64,000 bases of DNA from positions 62,001 to 126,000 of the forward strand of contig NZ_MBEU01000017.1 in NCBI RefSeq assembly GCF_001954275.1. The letters are read 5' to 3'. Origin of the DNA: Mycobacterium sp. IS-836 (GTDB lineage: Bacteria; Actinomycetota; Actinomycetes; Mycobacteriales; Mycobacteriaceae). Of this stretch, positions 52,898 to 61,614 are shown in pieces. The notes beneath the pieces are model-generated. The model ran no database searches, had not been told where the DNA came from, and was given only the letters and a program-made list of their open reading frames with translations. Made by a program: the position numbers and the translations under genes. Each line of letters begins with the position of its first letter. The first letter of the stretch is position 1.

Positions 52898-54310
52898 CTA
52901 TGCCGCGTCGTGGTCATTGGCGTCGTGGTCATCGTCGGCGTCGTCGTCAACGTCCCCATTGTGCAGGAGTTTTTCGGGGTGCCAGTAGTTGTTGGTTCGT
53001 GGTTGGCCCCGGTCGAGGTGTGGGGGTGGGATCCATTCGGTGTCCCCGTTGGCGCGTCTTCGCGTAGTCCAGCCGTCGGGTTGCAGCAACCGGTGGTGCG
53101 GCCCGCAGCCGAAGGTGAGGTTGTCGACATCGGTGCAGCCACAGGTGGCGTAGCCGACCACGTGGTGGACCTCGCTGTAGTAGCCGGGCACGGTGCAGCC
53201 GGGCGCGGTGCAGCCACGATCCTTGGCGTATAACACGATTCGTTGTGCGGGGGAGGCCAGGCGTTTGGTGTGATAGAGCGCCAGGGTTTTGCCCTTGTCG
53301 AAGATGGCCAGGTAGTGGCGGGCGTGGCGGGCCAGGCGGATCACATCGCTCATCGGCAGGATGGTGCCCCCGCCGGTCAGCGCGCGTCCGGCGGCGGCTT
53401 CCAGTTCGGCCAGGGTGGTGGTGACGATGATGGAGGCCGGTAGTCCGTTGTGCTGGCCCAGTTTTCCCGACGCCAACAGGGCGCGCAGGGCGGCATTGAG
53501 CCCGTCATGGTTGCGCTGGGCGGCGCTGCGGGTGTCGTTGTCGATGGCCTCTTGCGGGGGTGGCCCGTCAACAGTGGGGGTGTCGTCGTCGGGGTTGCAC
53601 ATGCCGGGGGCGGCCAGCTTGGCCAGCACGGCTTCGAGGGTGGCTCGCAGCTCGGGGGTGAGCCAGGCGCGCAGTTGCGACATGCCGTCGGCTTGTTGGT
53701 TGCCCAGGGTCAGGCCGCGGCGCCGGGCGCGGTCGTCGTCGGTGTAGGTGCCGTCGGGGTTGAGGCAGTCGGCCAGGGTGTCGGCCAGTGCGGCGAGTTG
53801 TTCGGGGCGAAACTGGGTGCCCTGTTCGGCCAGCTTGGCCTCGACTTGCTCGCGGGTGGCGTGGTCGATCCAGCCGGGCAGCTGGTGGAAAAAGCGGCGA
53901 ATCACCGCCACCTGCCCGACGCCAAGCTTGCCCTCGCGCTGCGCGGCGGCTGTCGACGCCAACACCGGCGGCAACCGCTCGCCGGTCAGGGCTTGCCGGG
54001 GCCCCAGATCTGCGGCCTCGTTGATGCGCCGGGTAGCTTCGGCGCGGCTGATCAGCGTCCGTTCGGCGATCGCATGGGAGAGCTTGCCGCCCAACTCTTC
54101 CGGGGTGGCCTGGCGGCCCAGGGAATTGATCAGCCGATGCTCAGCCGCCGGTAGCCGGCGACGCAGCCGCTCATAGCGCTCCAACAAGCCCAATTGCTCA
54201 GGGGACGTCAACGCCTCGAAGTCGAATCCGGCCGTATCGTCAAACGCGGCATCCAAGGTATCGAAGGCCGCCGTCAGCGCCTCTCGATCGACAACCCCGT
54301 CCGGACTCAT
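52898..54310 (-). CDS. 13E12/DUF222-family HNH nuclease-like protein
   Basis: A 470-residue member of the mycobacterial 13E12 repeat family: an N-terminal DUF222 helical region (LSPEQ-like [28 protein letters not shown], ..., [14 protein letters not shown]) and a C-terminal HNH region ([33 protein letters not shown]). His-His, Asn and His of the HNH pattern are present. It ends in an Asp/His-rich tail of about 20 residues. These genes occur in many copies per genome and are suspected selfish or mobile nuclease genes; direct proof is thin. Confidence 0.9.
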   Translation of the reverse strand: MSPDGVVDREALTAAFDTLDAAFDDTAGFDFEALTSPEQLGLLERYERLRRRLPAAEHRLINSLGRQATPEELGGKLSHAIAERTLISRAEATRRINEAADLGPRQALTGERLPPVLASTAAAQREGKLGVGQVAVIRRFFHQLPGWIDHATREQVEAKLAEQGTQFRPEQLAALADTLADCLNPDGTYTDDDRARRRGLTLGNQQADGMSQLRAWLTPELRATLEAVLAKLAAPGMCNPDDDTPTVDGPPPQEAIDNDTRSAAQRNHDGLNAALRALLASGKLGQHNGLPASIIVTTTLAELEAAAGRALTGGGTILPMSDVIRLARHARHYLAIFDKGKTLALYHTKRLASPAQRIVLYAKDRGCTAPGCTVPGYYSEVHHVVGYATCGCTDVDNLTFGCGPHHRLLQPDGWTTRRRANGDTEWIPPPHLDRGQPRTNNYWHPEKLLHNGDVDDDADDDHDANDHDAA

Positions 54311-54349
54311 ACCGCCAAACTAGGCCGGCCCACCGACAGAAAACGTTGA

Positions 54350-54380
54350 CTTGTGACCATTGGAACCAAAGTGACACAAG
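54350..54380. promoter_or_regulatory. Nested palindrome upstream of the 13E12-family gene
   Basis: CTTGTG (54350-54355) and CACAAG (54375-54380) flank TTGGAACCAA (54360-54369), and the two dyads share almost the same centre. It sits 40 bases before the ATG at 54310. Likely an operator or a promoter-associated target site; AT-rich relative to flanks. Confidence 0.4.
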
Positions 54381-54408
54381 AAATTTCAGCCAGCGAGGAG
54401 ACCGGCCT

Positions 54409-55539
54409 CTAGCTCCCGTCGAGCCACGGCACGGCCGTGGTCAACACATCGGCGCCGTCGGCGGTGATGGCGACGGTGTCTCTGCGGAAGACCGCCCCGA
54501 CCCCCTCCTGCCACACGTAGCCGGTGATCGCCAGCACCATCCCGGCCGCGAGTTGATCGTGTTCGCCCGCGGCCCAAAGCGTCTCGGATACCACCGGCGG
54601 GTCGAAACCTAATCCCAGACCATGCCCGACGGGCATCGGGGGTACCGGCTCACCGGCCGCTGCATAGGCGGCGAGCAGCTCATGGGTCGACGCACCGGGA
54701 CCACACGCCGCAATCATATTGTCGTACAACGCCTTTGACCGGTCGAATAGGTCGCGCACCGGTCCGTCGTCGATGCCGCCGGCGGGGCGGGTCCCGCCCA
54801 CCTCGGCGACATAACCACCCGCCAGGGCGCCGGCAGCGAATGCGACAAGGTCGCCGGACCGCACCTCGGTATGCGCTGCAGCGCGTCGCCACGGGTGTTC
54901 CCGCGAGGTCACCCAGGCGCCGTCCTGGGTGGCCGGCGTGCTCACCCCACCCGCGGCCATGGCCCCCAGCAACGCCCCGGTCAACGTCCGCTCGGACACC
55001 CCCGGCCGTAATTCGCCGACAGCAGCGGCGAGTCCGGTCTCGGCGACGCGGAGCGCCTCGCCGATCGCGGCGATTTCATCGGCCGTCTTGACGCGGCGCG
55101 CCGCGCGCATCGCAAGCTCGGCGTCGACGAGCTCGGCACGCGGAAACGCGTCGGGCAACAAGGCCGCGAAAGTCGGTGTGAGCGCATCGGTTCCGACTCG
55201 GCGCGCCGCTTCGGCACCGTCGATCTTCTTCAGGACGTCGATCAGCGTCATCGGATTCCACGCCAGCCCGTACAGGTGGTCGTGGCCGATCTCCTCGGGA
55301 ACTCCTTCGTCGTCGGTGCTGTTGAGGTAGATGTCTCCGGTCGCGCGCACCACCACACACATCGGACCGAACGGTCGCGTCCCGGCAATCCACAGCTGCG
55401 GGGCTCCAGTAACGTAACGAATATTGGCCTGCCGGCCGAGGACCAAGATGTCGAGGTTGTGGGCGTCCATCTGGGCCAGCGCCCGCTCCCGGCGTCCGGC
55501 CCGCAAGGCCGGCGCGTCGGCCGAAACTTCAGTCGCCAT
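54409..55539 (-). CDS. M24-family protein with degenerate metal site (pseudo-peptidase)
   Basis: A 376-residue pita-bread-fold protein of the aminopeptidase P/creatinase type. Compared with its neighbour, the five metal ligands read Ala235 (for Asp), Glu246 (for Asp), His306 kept, Thr339 (for Glu) and Arg353 (for Glu). So four of five differ, three of them unable to hold metal. The fold otherwise looks intact, with HGLGLGFDPPV. It overlaps the active-looking paralogue by 11 bases, which suggests a heteromer in which this chain is a structural or binding partner. Confidence 0.85.
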   Translation of the reverse strand: MATEVSADAPALRAGRRERALAQMDAHNLDILVLGRQANIRYVTGAPQLWIAGTRPFGPMCVVVRATGDIYLNSTDDEGVPEEIGHDHLYGLAWNPMTLIDVLKKIDGAEAARRVGTDALTPTFAALLPDAFPRAELVDAELAMRAARRVKTADEIAAIGEALRVAETGLAAAVGELRPGVSERTLTGALLGAMAAGGVSTPATQDGAWVTSREHPWRRAAAHTEVRSGDLVAFAAGALAGGYVAEVGGTRPAGGIDDGPVRDLFDRSKALYDNMIAACGPGASTHELLAAYAAAGEPVPPMPVGHGLGLGFDPPVVSETLWAAGEHDQLAAGMVLAITGYVWQEGVGAVFRRDTVAITADGADVLTTAVPWLDGS

Positions 55540-56764
55540 AAGGGGAGTAGGGGTAGTCGGTGATCGGGGTGAAGCCGTCTTCGTTGATCACCACGATCTC
55601 TTCACTGCGGTAGCCGCCGGTCCCGTCCTCCCACACCACCGGTTCCAAAACCAGTACCATGCCGGGCGGAAAGACGAAGTTGTCGTCAAATTCTGCGCCG
55701 AGATCCGTTCCGATCATTGGGGATTCGGCGGGGTAGGTACCGATGCCGTGGGCCAGGTAGAAGTGCGGCAGCCACGGCTTGCGGCCACCGTTGGCGGCGA
55801 TCGCCGCCCGCGCGAGATCGCCCGACGTCGCACCCGCTTTGGTCACCGCGAGCACGGCGTCCAAAATGTGTCGCCACTGACGGAATTGATCTTGTTGCTT
55901 CGCTGTGGGTTGCTCGCCGACGATCCAGGTGCGGCCGAAGTCCGAGCAATACCCGGCATAGGTGATGCTGATGTCGGTCCACAGCACATCGCCGGCGGCC
56001 AGTTCGCGATCGGTGGGCAGCAGCGGCAGCGCGAGATCGCCGTGGGTCGTCCATACTCCGGCTTCCCGCGAACTCGGCATCACCTGCCAGATCGCCTCCA
56101 GCATGTTGGTGGTGGCGCCCAGCTCGAAAGCGCGCCGTACCAGTGTGGCGGACAGCTCGATCTGCCGCACTCCCGGCGCCAACGCCCGCTGCACATCCAC
56201 GATCGCTTCTTCGGTGATGCGGGACGCCCTGCGCAGACAGGAAAGCTCATCGCGCGTCTTGACCAACTGCGCCGCACCGACCACGATCGCCGCATCCGTC
56301 GGCGCGCCCGCAGGGAAGAGTTTTCGTGACGCGCGGCGCATGGCGCCGGTCAGTTCGTCGACGGCGATGCTCGCTCCCGCGGGGACCAGTTCGGCCAACT
56401 CGGCAGCGAAATGCTCGACGCCCTGGTCGAATTCGAGGTAGGCGGGGCCGTGCAGATGGTCCTCGGGCACCGGTGCTTCCGCGTACCCACCGCTGCGGAA
56501 CGGCATAAACAGGTGCGGATGTTCGTCATCGGCCAGCACGACCGCCACCGGGCGCTCTACGTGCGACAGGCCCGCATCCAAAAGCGGCCAGCTGACACCG
56601 GTCGCATACGTGACGTAGCCGTTCATCAGGAGGATCAGTGCGTCGATCCCGTGGTCGGCCATCGCCGACCGCAGCCGCGTGCCGGTCTCCGCGCGCATGC
56701 GGGCCCAGTCCGGCTCATCAGGAATGTCGATGACCGAGCCGCGGGCGGCGAGAGAGTTTGCCAT
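55529..56764 (-). CDS. M24-family metallopeptidase (Xaa-Pro peptidase/creatinase type)
   Basis: A 411-residue protein with an N-terminal creatinase-like domain and a C-terminal pita-bread domain. Metal ligands Asp264 and Asp275 (TDISITYAGYCSDFGRTW), His339 (AHGIGTYPAESP), Glu374 (VLEPVVW) and Glu388 (YRSEEI) are all present. It would hydrolyse an Xaa-Pro peptide or an amidine/ectoine-like compound. First gene of the pair; divergent from the F420-type reductase gene. Confidence 0.9.
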   Translation of the reverse strand: MANSLAARGSVIDIPDEPDWARMRAETGTRLRSAMADHGIDALILLMNGYVTYATGVSWPLLDAGLSHVERPVAVVLADDEHPHLFMPFRSGGYAEAPVPEDHLHGPAYLEFDQGVEHFAAELAELVPAGASIAVDELTGAMRRASRKLFPAGAPTDAAIVVGAAQLVKTRDELSCLRRASRITEEAIVDVQRALAPGVRQIELSATLVRRAFELGATTNMLEAIWQVMPSSREAGVWTTHGDLALPLLPTDRELAAGDVLWTDISITYAGYCSDFGRTWIVGEQPTAKQQDQFRQWRHILDAVLAVTKAGATSGDLARAAIAANGGRKPWLPHFYLAHGIGTYPAESPMIGTDLGAEFDDNFVFPPGMVLVLEPVVWEDGTGGYRSEEIVVINEDGFTPITDYPYSPYGD

Positions 56765-56813
56765 CGGTCAATAGGATAAGCAGACCGGACCGCCGGGTAA
56801 TAAGGTGAAGCGC

Positions 56814-57290
56814 GTGAATCCGCTGCAGCGGGTGGCGCGAAATCCAGCGGCGTACCGGCGGCTGTTGTTGCCGGGACGGGCCATCGCCGAGACGCTCGAA
56901 TCGCTGCTGCGCTTCGCCAGCGGTGGCCGGGTCGGGGTCCTGGACCTCGCCGGGCTGCCCAACGTGCAGATCACGACCTCAGGCCGCAAAACGGGCCTCG
57001 CCCGGACGGCGACGGTCCAGTACGTCCCCGACGGGGACGGCATGGTCCTGGTCGGCTCCAACTGGGGCCGGGAGTGCCACCCGTCGTGGTCGGCGAATCT
57101 CAAAGCGACAGAACGTGTCATCGTGCGCCGGCGCGGCCATCGGTTCGTCGCGAAGGTGCGGCTGCTCAGCGGGATCGAACGCGATAGGGCCTGGGCCACG
57201 GTCGTGGCGCACTGGCCCAACTACCAGATCGCGCAAGATCACGCCGAGCCGCGCCAGTTCAGGCTGTTTCGTCTCACGCCGGCGCCGTGA
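56814..57290 (+). CDS. Deazaflavin (F420)-dependent nitroreductase-like protein
   Basis: A 158-residue split-barrel protein of the Ddn family: LPNVQITTSGRKTGLARTATVQYV, then VLVGSNWGRECHPSWSANLKA, where Gly-Arg-Lys-Thr and the Trp/Ser region are typical of F420 binding. Such proteins reduce quinones or nitro compounds with F420H2. GTG 56814, eight bases after TAAGG, is preferred to GTG 56805. One base separates its end from the convergent esterase. Confidence 0.85.
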   Translation: MNPLQRVARNPAAYRRLLLPGRAIAETLESLLRFASGGRVGVLDLAGLPNVQITTSGRKTGLARTATVQYVPDGDGMVLVGSNWGRECHPSWSANLKATERVIVRRRGHRFVAKVRLLSGIERDRAWATVVAHWPNYQIAQDHAEPRQFRLFRLTPAP

Positions 57291-57291
57291 T

Positions 57292-58437
57292 TCAGGCTGA
57301 AGCGAGCGCGTCGAAGATCAGCTTGGCGTAAGTCGCCGTGCGCTCCGAACCGAGGATTCCGGGTCCCATCTTGTTCATGACGTACGCGACGGTGGCCCGC
57401 CGATCGGGACACATCAACACCATCGAGCCGCCCCATCCACCCCAGAAGCAGATCTTCTCGTCCGGAACATAGGGGAGGGCCTCGGTCCCGGCCAGTCCAT
57501 ATCCGAGGCCCCAGCGCAGCGTCGCCGGTATGACGAGGTCGGTCCCGTTGGCCTGCTCGTCGAAAATCATCTCGATGGTCTCCGGCCGCAGCAGTCGCGC
57601 GCCACGGGCCGTGCCTCCCAACGAGATCGCCGACAGGATCGCGGCCAGCGAACGCGCATTCCCGTGGCCGTTGAGGGCGCCCATGTCGGCGTCGCGCCAG
57701 GCCGGTGTGTTCGCGGCGTCGGCGTTGGGCGGTGGGCCGCTGAACGTCTTGCGCATCGGGCTCTCTTCGGGCAATAGGTCGAGTGGCAGCTCGAGGGGGG
57801 GCGGCGCGATGACCTCGGCGATGCGGTCGTAATCGGCGGGCGCGGCCCCGATCTGGAAGTCGGCGCCAAGCGGGCGGGCGATCTCGTCGCGGACGAACTC
57901 CTTGAGCGTGCTCCCGGTGACCCGCCGGATTACCTCGCCGATGAGATGGCCTTGATTGTGCGCGTGGTATCCCGAGGCCGTGCCCGGTTCCCACCAGGGC
58001 GCCTGCCGGGCGAGGGCCGCGGTCGACTTGTCCCAGTCGTACATGTCCTCGGTGGTGAACGGTAGGTCCCAGCCGGATACCCCCGACGTGTGCGACAGGA
58101 TGTGACGAATCTCGATGTCCTGCTTGCCATTTGCGGCGAACTCCGGCCAGTACGCGCAGACCGGCGCGGCCGGTTCGATCAGGCCGCGGTCGATGAGCAT
58201 CAGTGCGGCCAGGCTGGTGACGGTCTTCGTGGAGGACCACACGTTGACGATCGTGTCCTTGGCCCAGGCGGTTGTCCGTGCCGCATCGGTGAAGCCGCCC
58301 CAGATGTCGACGACGGATTCGCCGTCGATGTCGACGGCGATGCAGGCGCCGACCTCTTCACCGGAGACGATGTTGTCGGCCAGAGCGACCAGGACTTTCT
58401 CGAACCGCTCGTCGCAGTGTCCGTGAATCGCGTCCAT
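57292..58437 (-). CDS. Family VIII carboxylesterase / serine beta-lactamase-fold protein
   Basis: A 381-residue protein with the penicillin-binding fold. Ser68-x-x-Lys71 (SSTK) gives the nucleophile and base, Tyr157 in GYHAHNQG the second base, and WGGWGGS the KTG-equivalent strand. This pattern is that of EstB/LipE-type esterases rather than true beta-lactamases. No signal peptide. ATG 58437 begins the conserved sequence. Divergent from the sulfite-oxidase-like gene. Confidence 0.9.
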   Translation of the reverse strand: MDAIHGHCDERFEKVLVALADNIVSGEEVGACIAVDIDGESVVDIWGGFTDAARTTAWAKDTIVNVWSSTKTVTSLAALMLIDRGLIEPAAPVCAYWPEFAANGKQDIEIRHILSHTSGVSGWDLPFTTEDMYDWDKSTAALARQAPWWEPGTASGYHAHNQGHLIGEVIRRVTGSTLKEFVRDEIARPLGADFQIGAAPADYDRIAEVIAPPPLELPLDLLPEESPMRKTFSGPPPNADAANTPAWRDADMGALNGHGNARSLAAILSAISLGGTARGARLLRPETIEMIFDEQANGTDLVIPATLRWGLGYGLAGTEALPYVPDEKICFWGGWGGSMVLMCPDRRATVAYVMNKMGPGILGSERTATYAKLIFDALASA

Positions 58438-58457
58438 GGCTGTTACCGTAACCCGCT

Positions 58458-58494
58458 TGCGCCGTTCAGATCGCGGCGAAGTTAATCCGGCGCA
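58458..58494. promoter_or_regulatory. Inverted repeat in a divergent promoter region
   Basis: TGCGCCG (58458-58464) and CGGCGCA (58488-58494) are 7-bp inverted copies spaced 23 bases in the 88-base gap between the esterase and the sulfite-oxidase-like gene. A smaller GTTAC-c-GTAAC dyad lies at 58442-58452. Either may be a shared operator; symmetry alone supports this. Confidence 0.35.
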
Positions 58495-58525
58495 GGCTTG
58501 CCCCGTCCGGGCGACAATGGTCGCC

Positions 58526-59629
58526 ATGACGGAGTCCGCGGCGCTGTGGGGCAAGCGCGACGACATGATCGTGCGCGGGCGTCTGCCGTACAACGCCGAA
58601 CCACCGGCCGCGGTGTTGGCGCGCAGCGACGTCACCCCGATCGACGCGTTCTACGCGCGCAACCACGGCCCGGTCCCCGACATCTCGCCACTGCAATGGC
58701 GACTGAGGGTGGGCGGGTGCGTGGACGAGCCGCTCACCCTGACGTACGACCGGCTGACGACGGATTTCGACCGGCACAGCGTGGTGGCGACGCTCGCGTG
58801 CGCCGGCAATCGGCGTGCCGAGATGCTGCGGGTGCGACCGATCCCGGGCAAGGACCCATGGGCGCACGGGGCGATCTCGACCGCGCGGTGGGGCGGGGTA
58901 CGCCTAGCGGATGTCCTCGCGGCCGCGCGATACCACCACGGTGAGAACCTGCACGTCGCATTCGAAGCCCCGGACGTCGCCGAGGAGGCCCGGCCGATCC
59001 AGTCCTACGGCAGCTCGATCCCGCTGAGCAAGGCGCTGTCAGGGGAAGTGCTGCTGGCGTTTGAAATGAACTCCGAACCGCTTCCGCGCGCCCACGGCGG
59101 TCCGGTTCGCGTCGTGGTGCCCGGGTATGTCGGCGCGCGCAGCGTCAAATGGGTCACGGGCATCCGGGTGCAATCCGGCCCGTCCGACAACTACTTCCAG
59201 GCCCTCGATTACCGCATCCTGCCGCCGGAAGCCGATGCGGATACCGTCGGGCCGGGTGAGGGCATCCCGCTGTCGTCGCTCGCGCTCAACTGCGACATCC
59301 TCGAACCCACCGACGGCGACCAGGTACCGGCGGGTGAGCTGACCATCCGCGGCTACGGGATCGCCGGCGACGGCCGCAGCGTCGAGCGCGTCGACGTGTC
59401 GATCGACAACGGGATCACGTGGCGGCAGGCCGATCTGCACCCGGCGCCCAGCAAATGGTCGTGGCGGCCGTGGTCGCTGAGCGTCGACGTCGAACCGGGG
59501 CCCTTGCGCATCGCCGCGCGCGCCTGGGACGACACCGGTGCGTTGCAGCCGGAATCGGTGGCGTCGCTGTGGAATCCGCGGGGATACGGCAACAATGCCT
59601 GGGCCGCAGTCCCCGTGTCAGTCGCGTGA
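58526..59629 (+). CDS. Sulfite-oxidase-family molybdoenzyme
   Basis: A 367-residue protein with the SUOX molybdopterin domain: Cys92 in ATLACAGNRR is the molybdenum ligand, and GAISTARWGGVRLADVL, SIPLSKAL and RVVVPGYVGARSVKWV follow as in plant and bacterial sulfite oxidases, then the dimerisation domain (TIRGYGIAGDGRSVERVDVSIDNG). No twin-Arg signal, no heme domain. It oxidises sulfite or a related substrate. ATG 58526 is chosen; ATG 58517 is possible. The sulfatase at 40547 is too far to link. Confidence 0.92.
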   Translation: MTESAALWGKRDDMIVRGRLPYNAEPPAAVLARSDVTPIDAFYARNHGPVPDISPLQWRLRVGGCVDEPLTLTYDRLTTDFDRHSVVATLACAGNRRAEMLRVRPIPGKDPWAHGAISTARWGGVRLADVLAAARYHHGENLHVAFEAPDVAEEARPIQSYGSSIPLSKALSGEVLLAFEMNSEPLPRAHGGPVRVVVPGYVGARSVKWVTGIRVQSGPSDNYFQALDYRILPPEADADTVGPGEGIPLSSLALNCDILEPTDGDQVPAGELTIRGYGIAGDGRSVERVDVSIDNGITWRQADLHPAPSKWSWRPWSLSVDVEPGPLRIAARAWDDTGALQPESVASLWNPRGYGNNAWAAVPVSVA

Positions 59630-59646
59630 CGGACGGCGACGCCGGC

Positions 59647-60276
59647 TTAGCCGCCTAGCCCCTTCTTGACGGCTGCATCCTGCTTCTGGGCGACATCGTT
59701 GACGAAGTCGTCGGGCGGCAGTGAGTCGGTCGGCCCATAGAACTCGAGCGTGACGAACGCCTTGCCCTCGGTGAACAGCAGGATCAACACGCCCTTCGAC
59801 TTGTCCGGGGCGTTCCCCGACAGCGTGGTTGCGCCGTTCCCGACGTTGACGGTCCCCGTCTGCGGGTCTTTGATGTTGGCGGCCAGGCCCGGCTTCGCCG
59901 CGTTCAGCGCATCGGTAGCCGCTGCGGCGTCGCTCAGCACCTGGATGGTGTCTTTGATGACGTGGCTGTTGTCTTGGGTGCTAAATGTCGTGGCGACCCC
60001 GGGTTGACCGTTCGGGTTGCTCACCGGCGGGCTGCCGTTGAACTGCACCGGCGCGTTGATGTCGGTCGCCTGGATCAACAGCCCGGTGTAGTCGCTGGGC
60101 TGCGCCGGCGCCGACGAAGCCGGCGCAGAGCTGCTGGTCGAGGTGGCAGACGTGGCCGACCCCGACTTCGTCGTCGACGTGGGCGACGACGTCTTGTTTC
60201 CGCCGCATCCGGCCACCGACACCGTCAGCGCCGTTGCCGCGGCTACGGTCGCGACCACCGTCCGGGAAATCCTCAT
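59647..60276 (-). CDS. Secreted lipoprotein, LpqN/LpqT-like
   Basis: A 209-residue lipoprotein. The signal peptide ends in SVAGCGG, with Cys24 as the lipid-modified residue, followed by a Ser/Thr-rich spacer (about 25-60) and a compact domain (DYTGLLIQATDINAPVQF, FVTLEFYGPTDSLPPDDFVNDVAQKQ). ATG 60276 has AAGGAG ten bases upstream. The pattern resembles mycobacterial LpqN-group surface lipoproteins but I am not certain of the family. Located 102 bases downstream of the sigma-factor gene on the same strand. Confidence 0.85.
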   Translation of the reverse strand: MRISRTVVATVAAATALTVSVAGCGGNKTSSPTSTTKSGSATSATSTSSSAPASSAPAQPSDYTGLLIQATDINAPVQFNGSPPVSNPNGQPGVATTFSTQDNSHVIKDTIQVLSDAAAATDALNAAKPGLAANIKDPQTGTVNVGNGATTLSGNAPDKSKGVLILLFTEGKAFVTLEFYGPTDSLPPDDFVNDVAQKQDAAVKKGLGG

Positions 60277-60334
60277 CGCACCATGCTCCTTCCGGGTTGC
60301 CTGGGGCGACGCACTCGACTTCGTCCGCCCGAAA

Positions 60335-60350
60335 CGCACAGTACAGTGCG
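60335..60350. promoter_or_regulatory. Near-palindrome between sigma factor and lipoprotein genes
   Basis: CGCAC-A-GTAC-A-GTGCG is symmetric except for one base pair, about 60 bases before the lipoprotein ATG. Possible operator for the lipoprotein gene. Confidence 0.3.
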
Positions 60351-60378
60351 CGCGTCGATCGGGGTCCCGGTGAGCCGG

Positions 60379-61185
60379 TTACTCCAGCTGATCCCGCAGG
60401 GATCGCAGGGTATTGGCCAGGATGCGCGAAACCTGCATTTGTGAGACGCCGATTCGCTCCGCGATCTGGCTTTGGGTCATCGATTCGAAGAACCGCATAT
60501 GCAAAACCTCCCGCTCGCGCTGCGGCAGGGCGGACACCAGCACGCGCACGGCTTCCCGGTTGGTGATGTGGTCGATCTGGGGGTCGATGGCGCCGATCGC
60601 GTCGGCAACCAGACGTGGCTTGCCCGAGCCATCACCCACCGGGGCGTCCAGGGACTCCAGCTGGTAGGCGTCGCCGGCAACGAGGCATTCGATGACCTCC
60701 TCGCGGGGGACTCCCAGCGCGTGCGACAGCTCGGAGGCGGTGGGCGCTCGCCCGAGCGTTTGGACCAGGTCAGCAGTCGTCCTGCTGATCTGGATGTGTA
60801 GCTCGCGCAGCCGGCGCGGCACCCGCATGCCCCAGCTGTAGTCGCGGAAATAGCGCCGGACCTCGCCCATCATGGTGGGGATCGCGAAGCCGATGAAGCT
60901 GGGTCCCTTGGCCGGGTCGAACCGGTTGATGGCGTTCATCAGCCCCAGGCGTGCAACCTGGGTCAAGTCGTCGAGGCTTTCGCCGCGGCGCCCGAAGTGC
61001 CGGGCCACGTGGTCGGCCAGGGGTAGGCATCGGGCGACGATGCGTTCGCGCTGCTGCCGGTATTCGTGCGACTCGGCGGGCAGCTCGCTCAGATCCAGGA
61101 ACATGCCGACGACGTCGTCGTATGAATCGTCGGATTGTGTGGTCGTCGATCGGTTAGGGCGGGGTGGAGCAATTACGTCGATCAT
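60379..61185 (-). CDS. SigF/SigB-type alternative sigma factor
   Basis: A 268-residue group 3 sigma factor closely resembling M. tuberculosis SigF in region 2 (RCLPLADHVARHFGRRGESLDDLTQVARLGLMNAI; IPTMMGEVRRYFRDYSW), region 3 (VPRRLRELH, LGRAPTASELSHALGV) and region 4 (MRFFESMTQSQIAERIGVSQMQVSRIL). ATG 61185 follows AGGAGG at 11 bases. The usual partner, an anti-sigma factor gene of the RsbW/UsfX type, is not next to it: 430 bases without a gene lie upstream. It would direct stress or stationary-phase transcription. Confidence 0.92.
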   Translation of the reverse strand: MIDVIAPPRPNRSTTTQSDDSYDDVVGMFLDLSELPAESHEYRQQRERIVARCLPLADHVARHFGRRGESLDDLTQVARLGLMNAINRFDPAKGPSFIGFAIPTMMGEVRRYFRDYSWGMRVPRRLRELHIQISRTTADLVQTLGRAPTASELSHALGVPREEVIECLVAGDAYQLESLDAPVGDGSGKPRLVADAIGAIDPQIDHITNREAVRVLVSALPQREREVLHMRFFESMTQSQIAERIGVSQMQVSRILANTLRSLRDQLE

Positions 61186-61614
61186 CTGCTGAACCGCCTC
61201 CTGCAGACTCAGCTTGTGGTGAAGACGCAGACGCGCGGACAGGTTTGCACCGCACACACTCCCTCTGAGCGTGCGCGGCGAGACTGTGCGCGCAGTCGTC
61301 CACCACTACACCCGTTTCAACGACGGGTCGGTTGTCAACAGCGCACCCGGTACTGAGGGGAAGGTGGCGAAAGCGATATCGCCGTAGCCACGCATGCCCA
61401 GCAGCCGTGTGGGCTGATTGGCCGCTTTGAGCTAAACGGCGACGTGTCCAGAACGGACGTCGCCTTTGATAGTACCTCTCATGGCATGAACCGGCGATCG
61501 GGCACCCGGGTCGATCTTGAATACCAGTAGATCTTGCGCACGCGTAAATCATGCGGTAAGCACCCACAACGGTGCGTCGGAACGCATCTTTGTGCTGATT
61601 GTGGAATGGGTGCC
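61186..61614. other. Gene-free 429-base divergent region
   Basis: Between the sigma-factor and SDR starts I see no convincing coding frame; the open frames present are Arg/Ser-rich and unconserved in look. It contains several small stems (GCGATATCGC palindrome near 61374, CAGCC/GGCTG near 61401) and one strong hairpin at 61438-61464. Room exists for long leaders, two promoters or a small RNA. Confidence 0.6.
61438..61467 (+). terminator. Strong hairpin followed by TTT in the gene-free region
   Basis: GGCGACGT (61438-61445) pairs perfectly with ACGTCGCC (61457-61464), 11-base loop, followed by TTTGAT on the plus strand. No annotated gene ends here, so it may end a small RNA or a leader transcript. 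Confidence 0.4.

Noticed and set aside
61154..61567. A possible 137-residue gene on the minus strand in the sigma-factor upstream region
   Set aside because: Arg/Ser/Cys-rich with no fold pattern, overlaps the sigma-factor start in another frame, and lacks a ribosome site.
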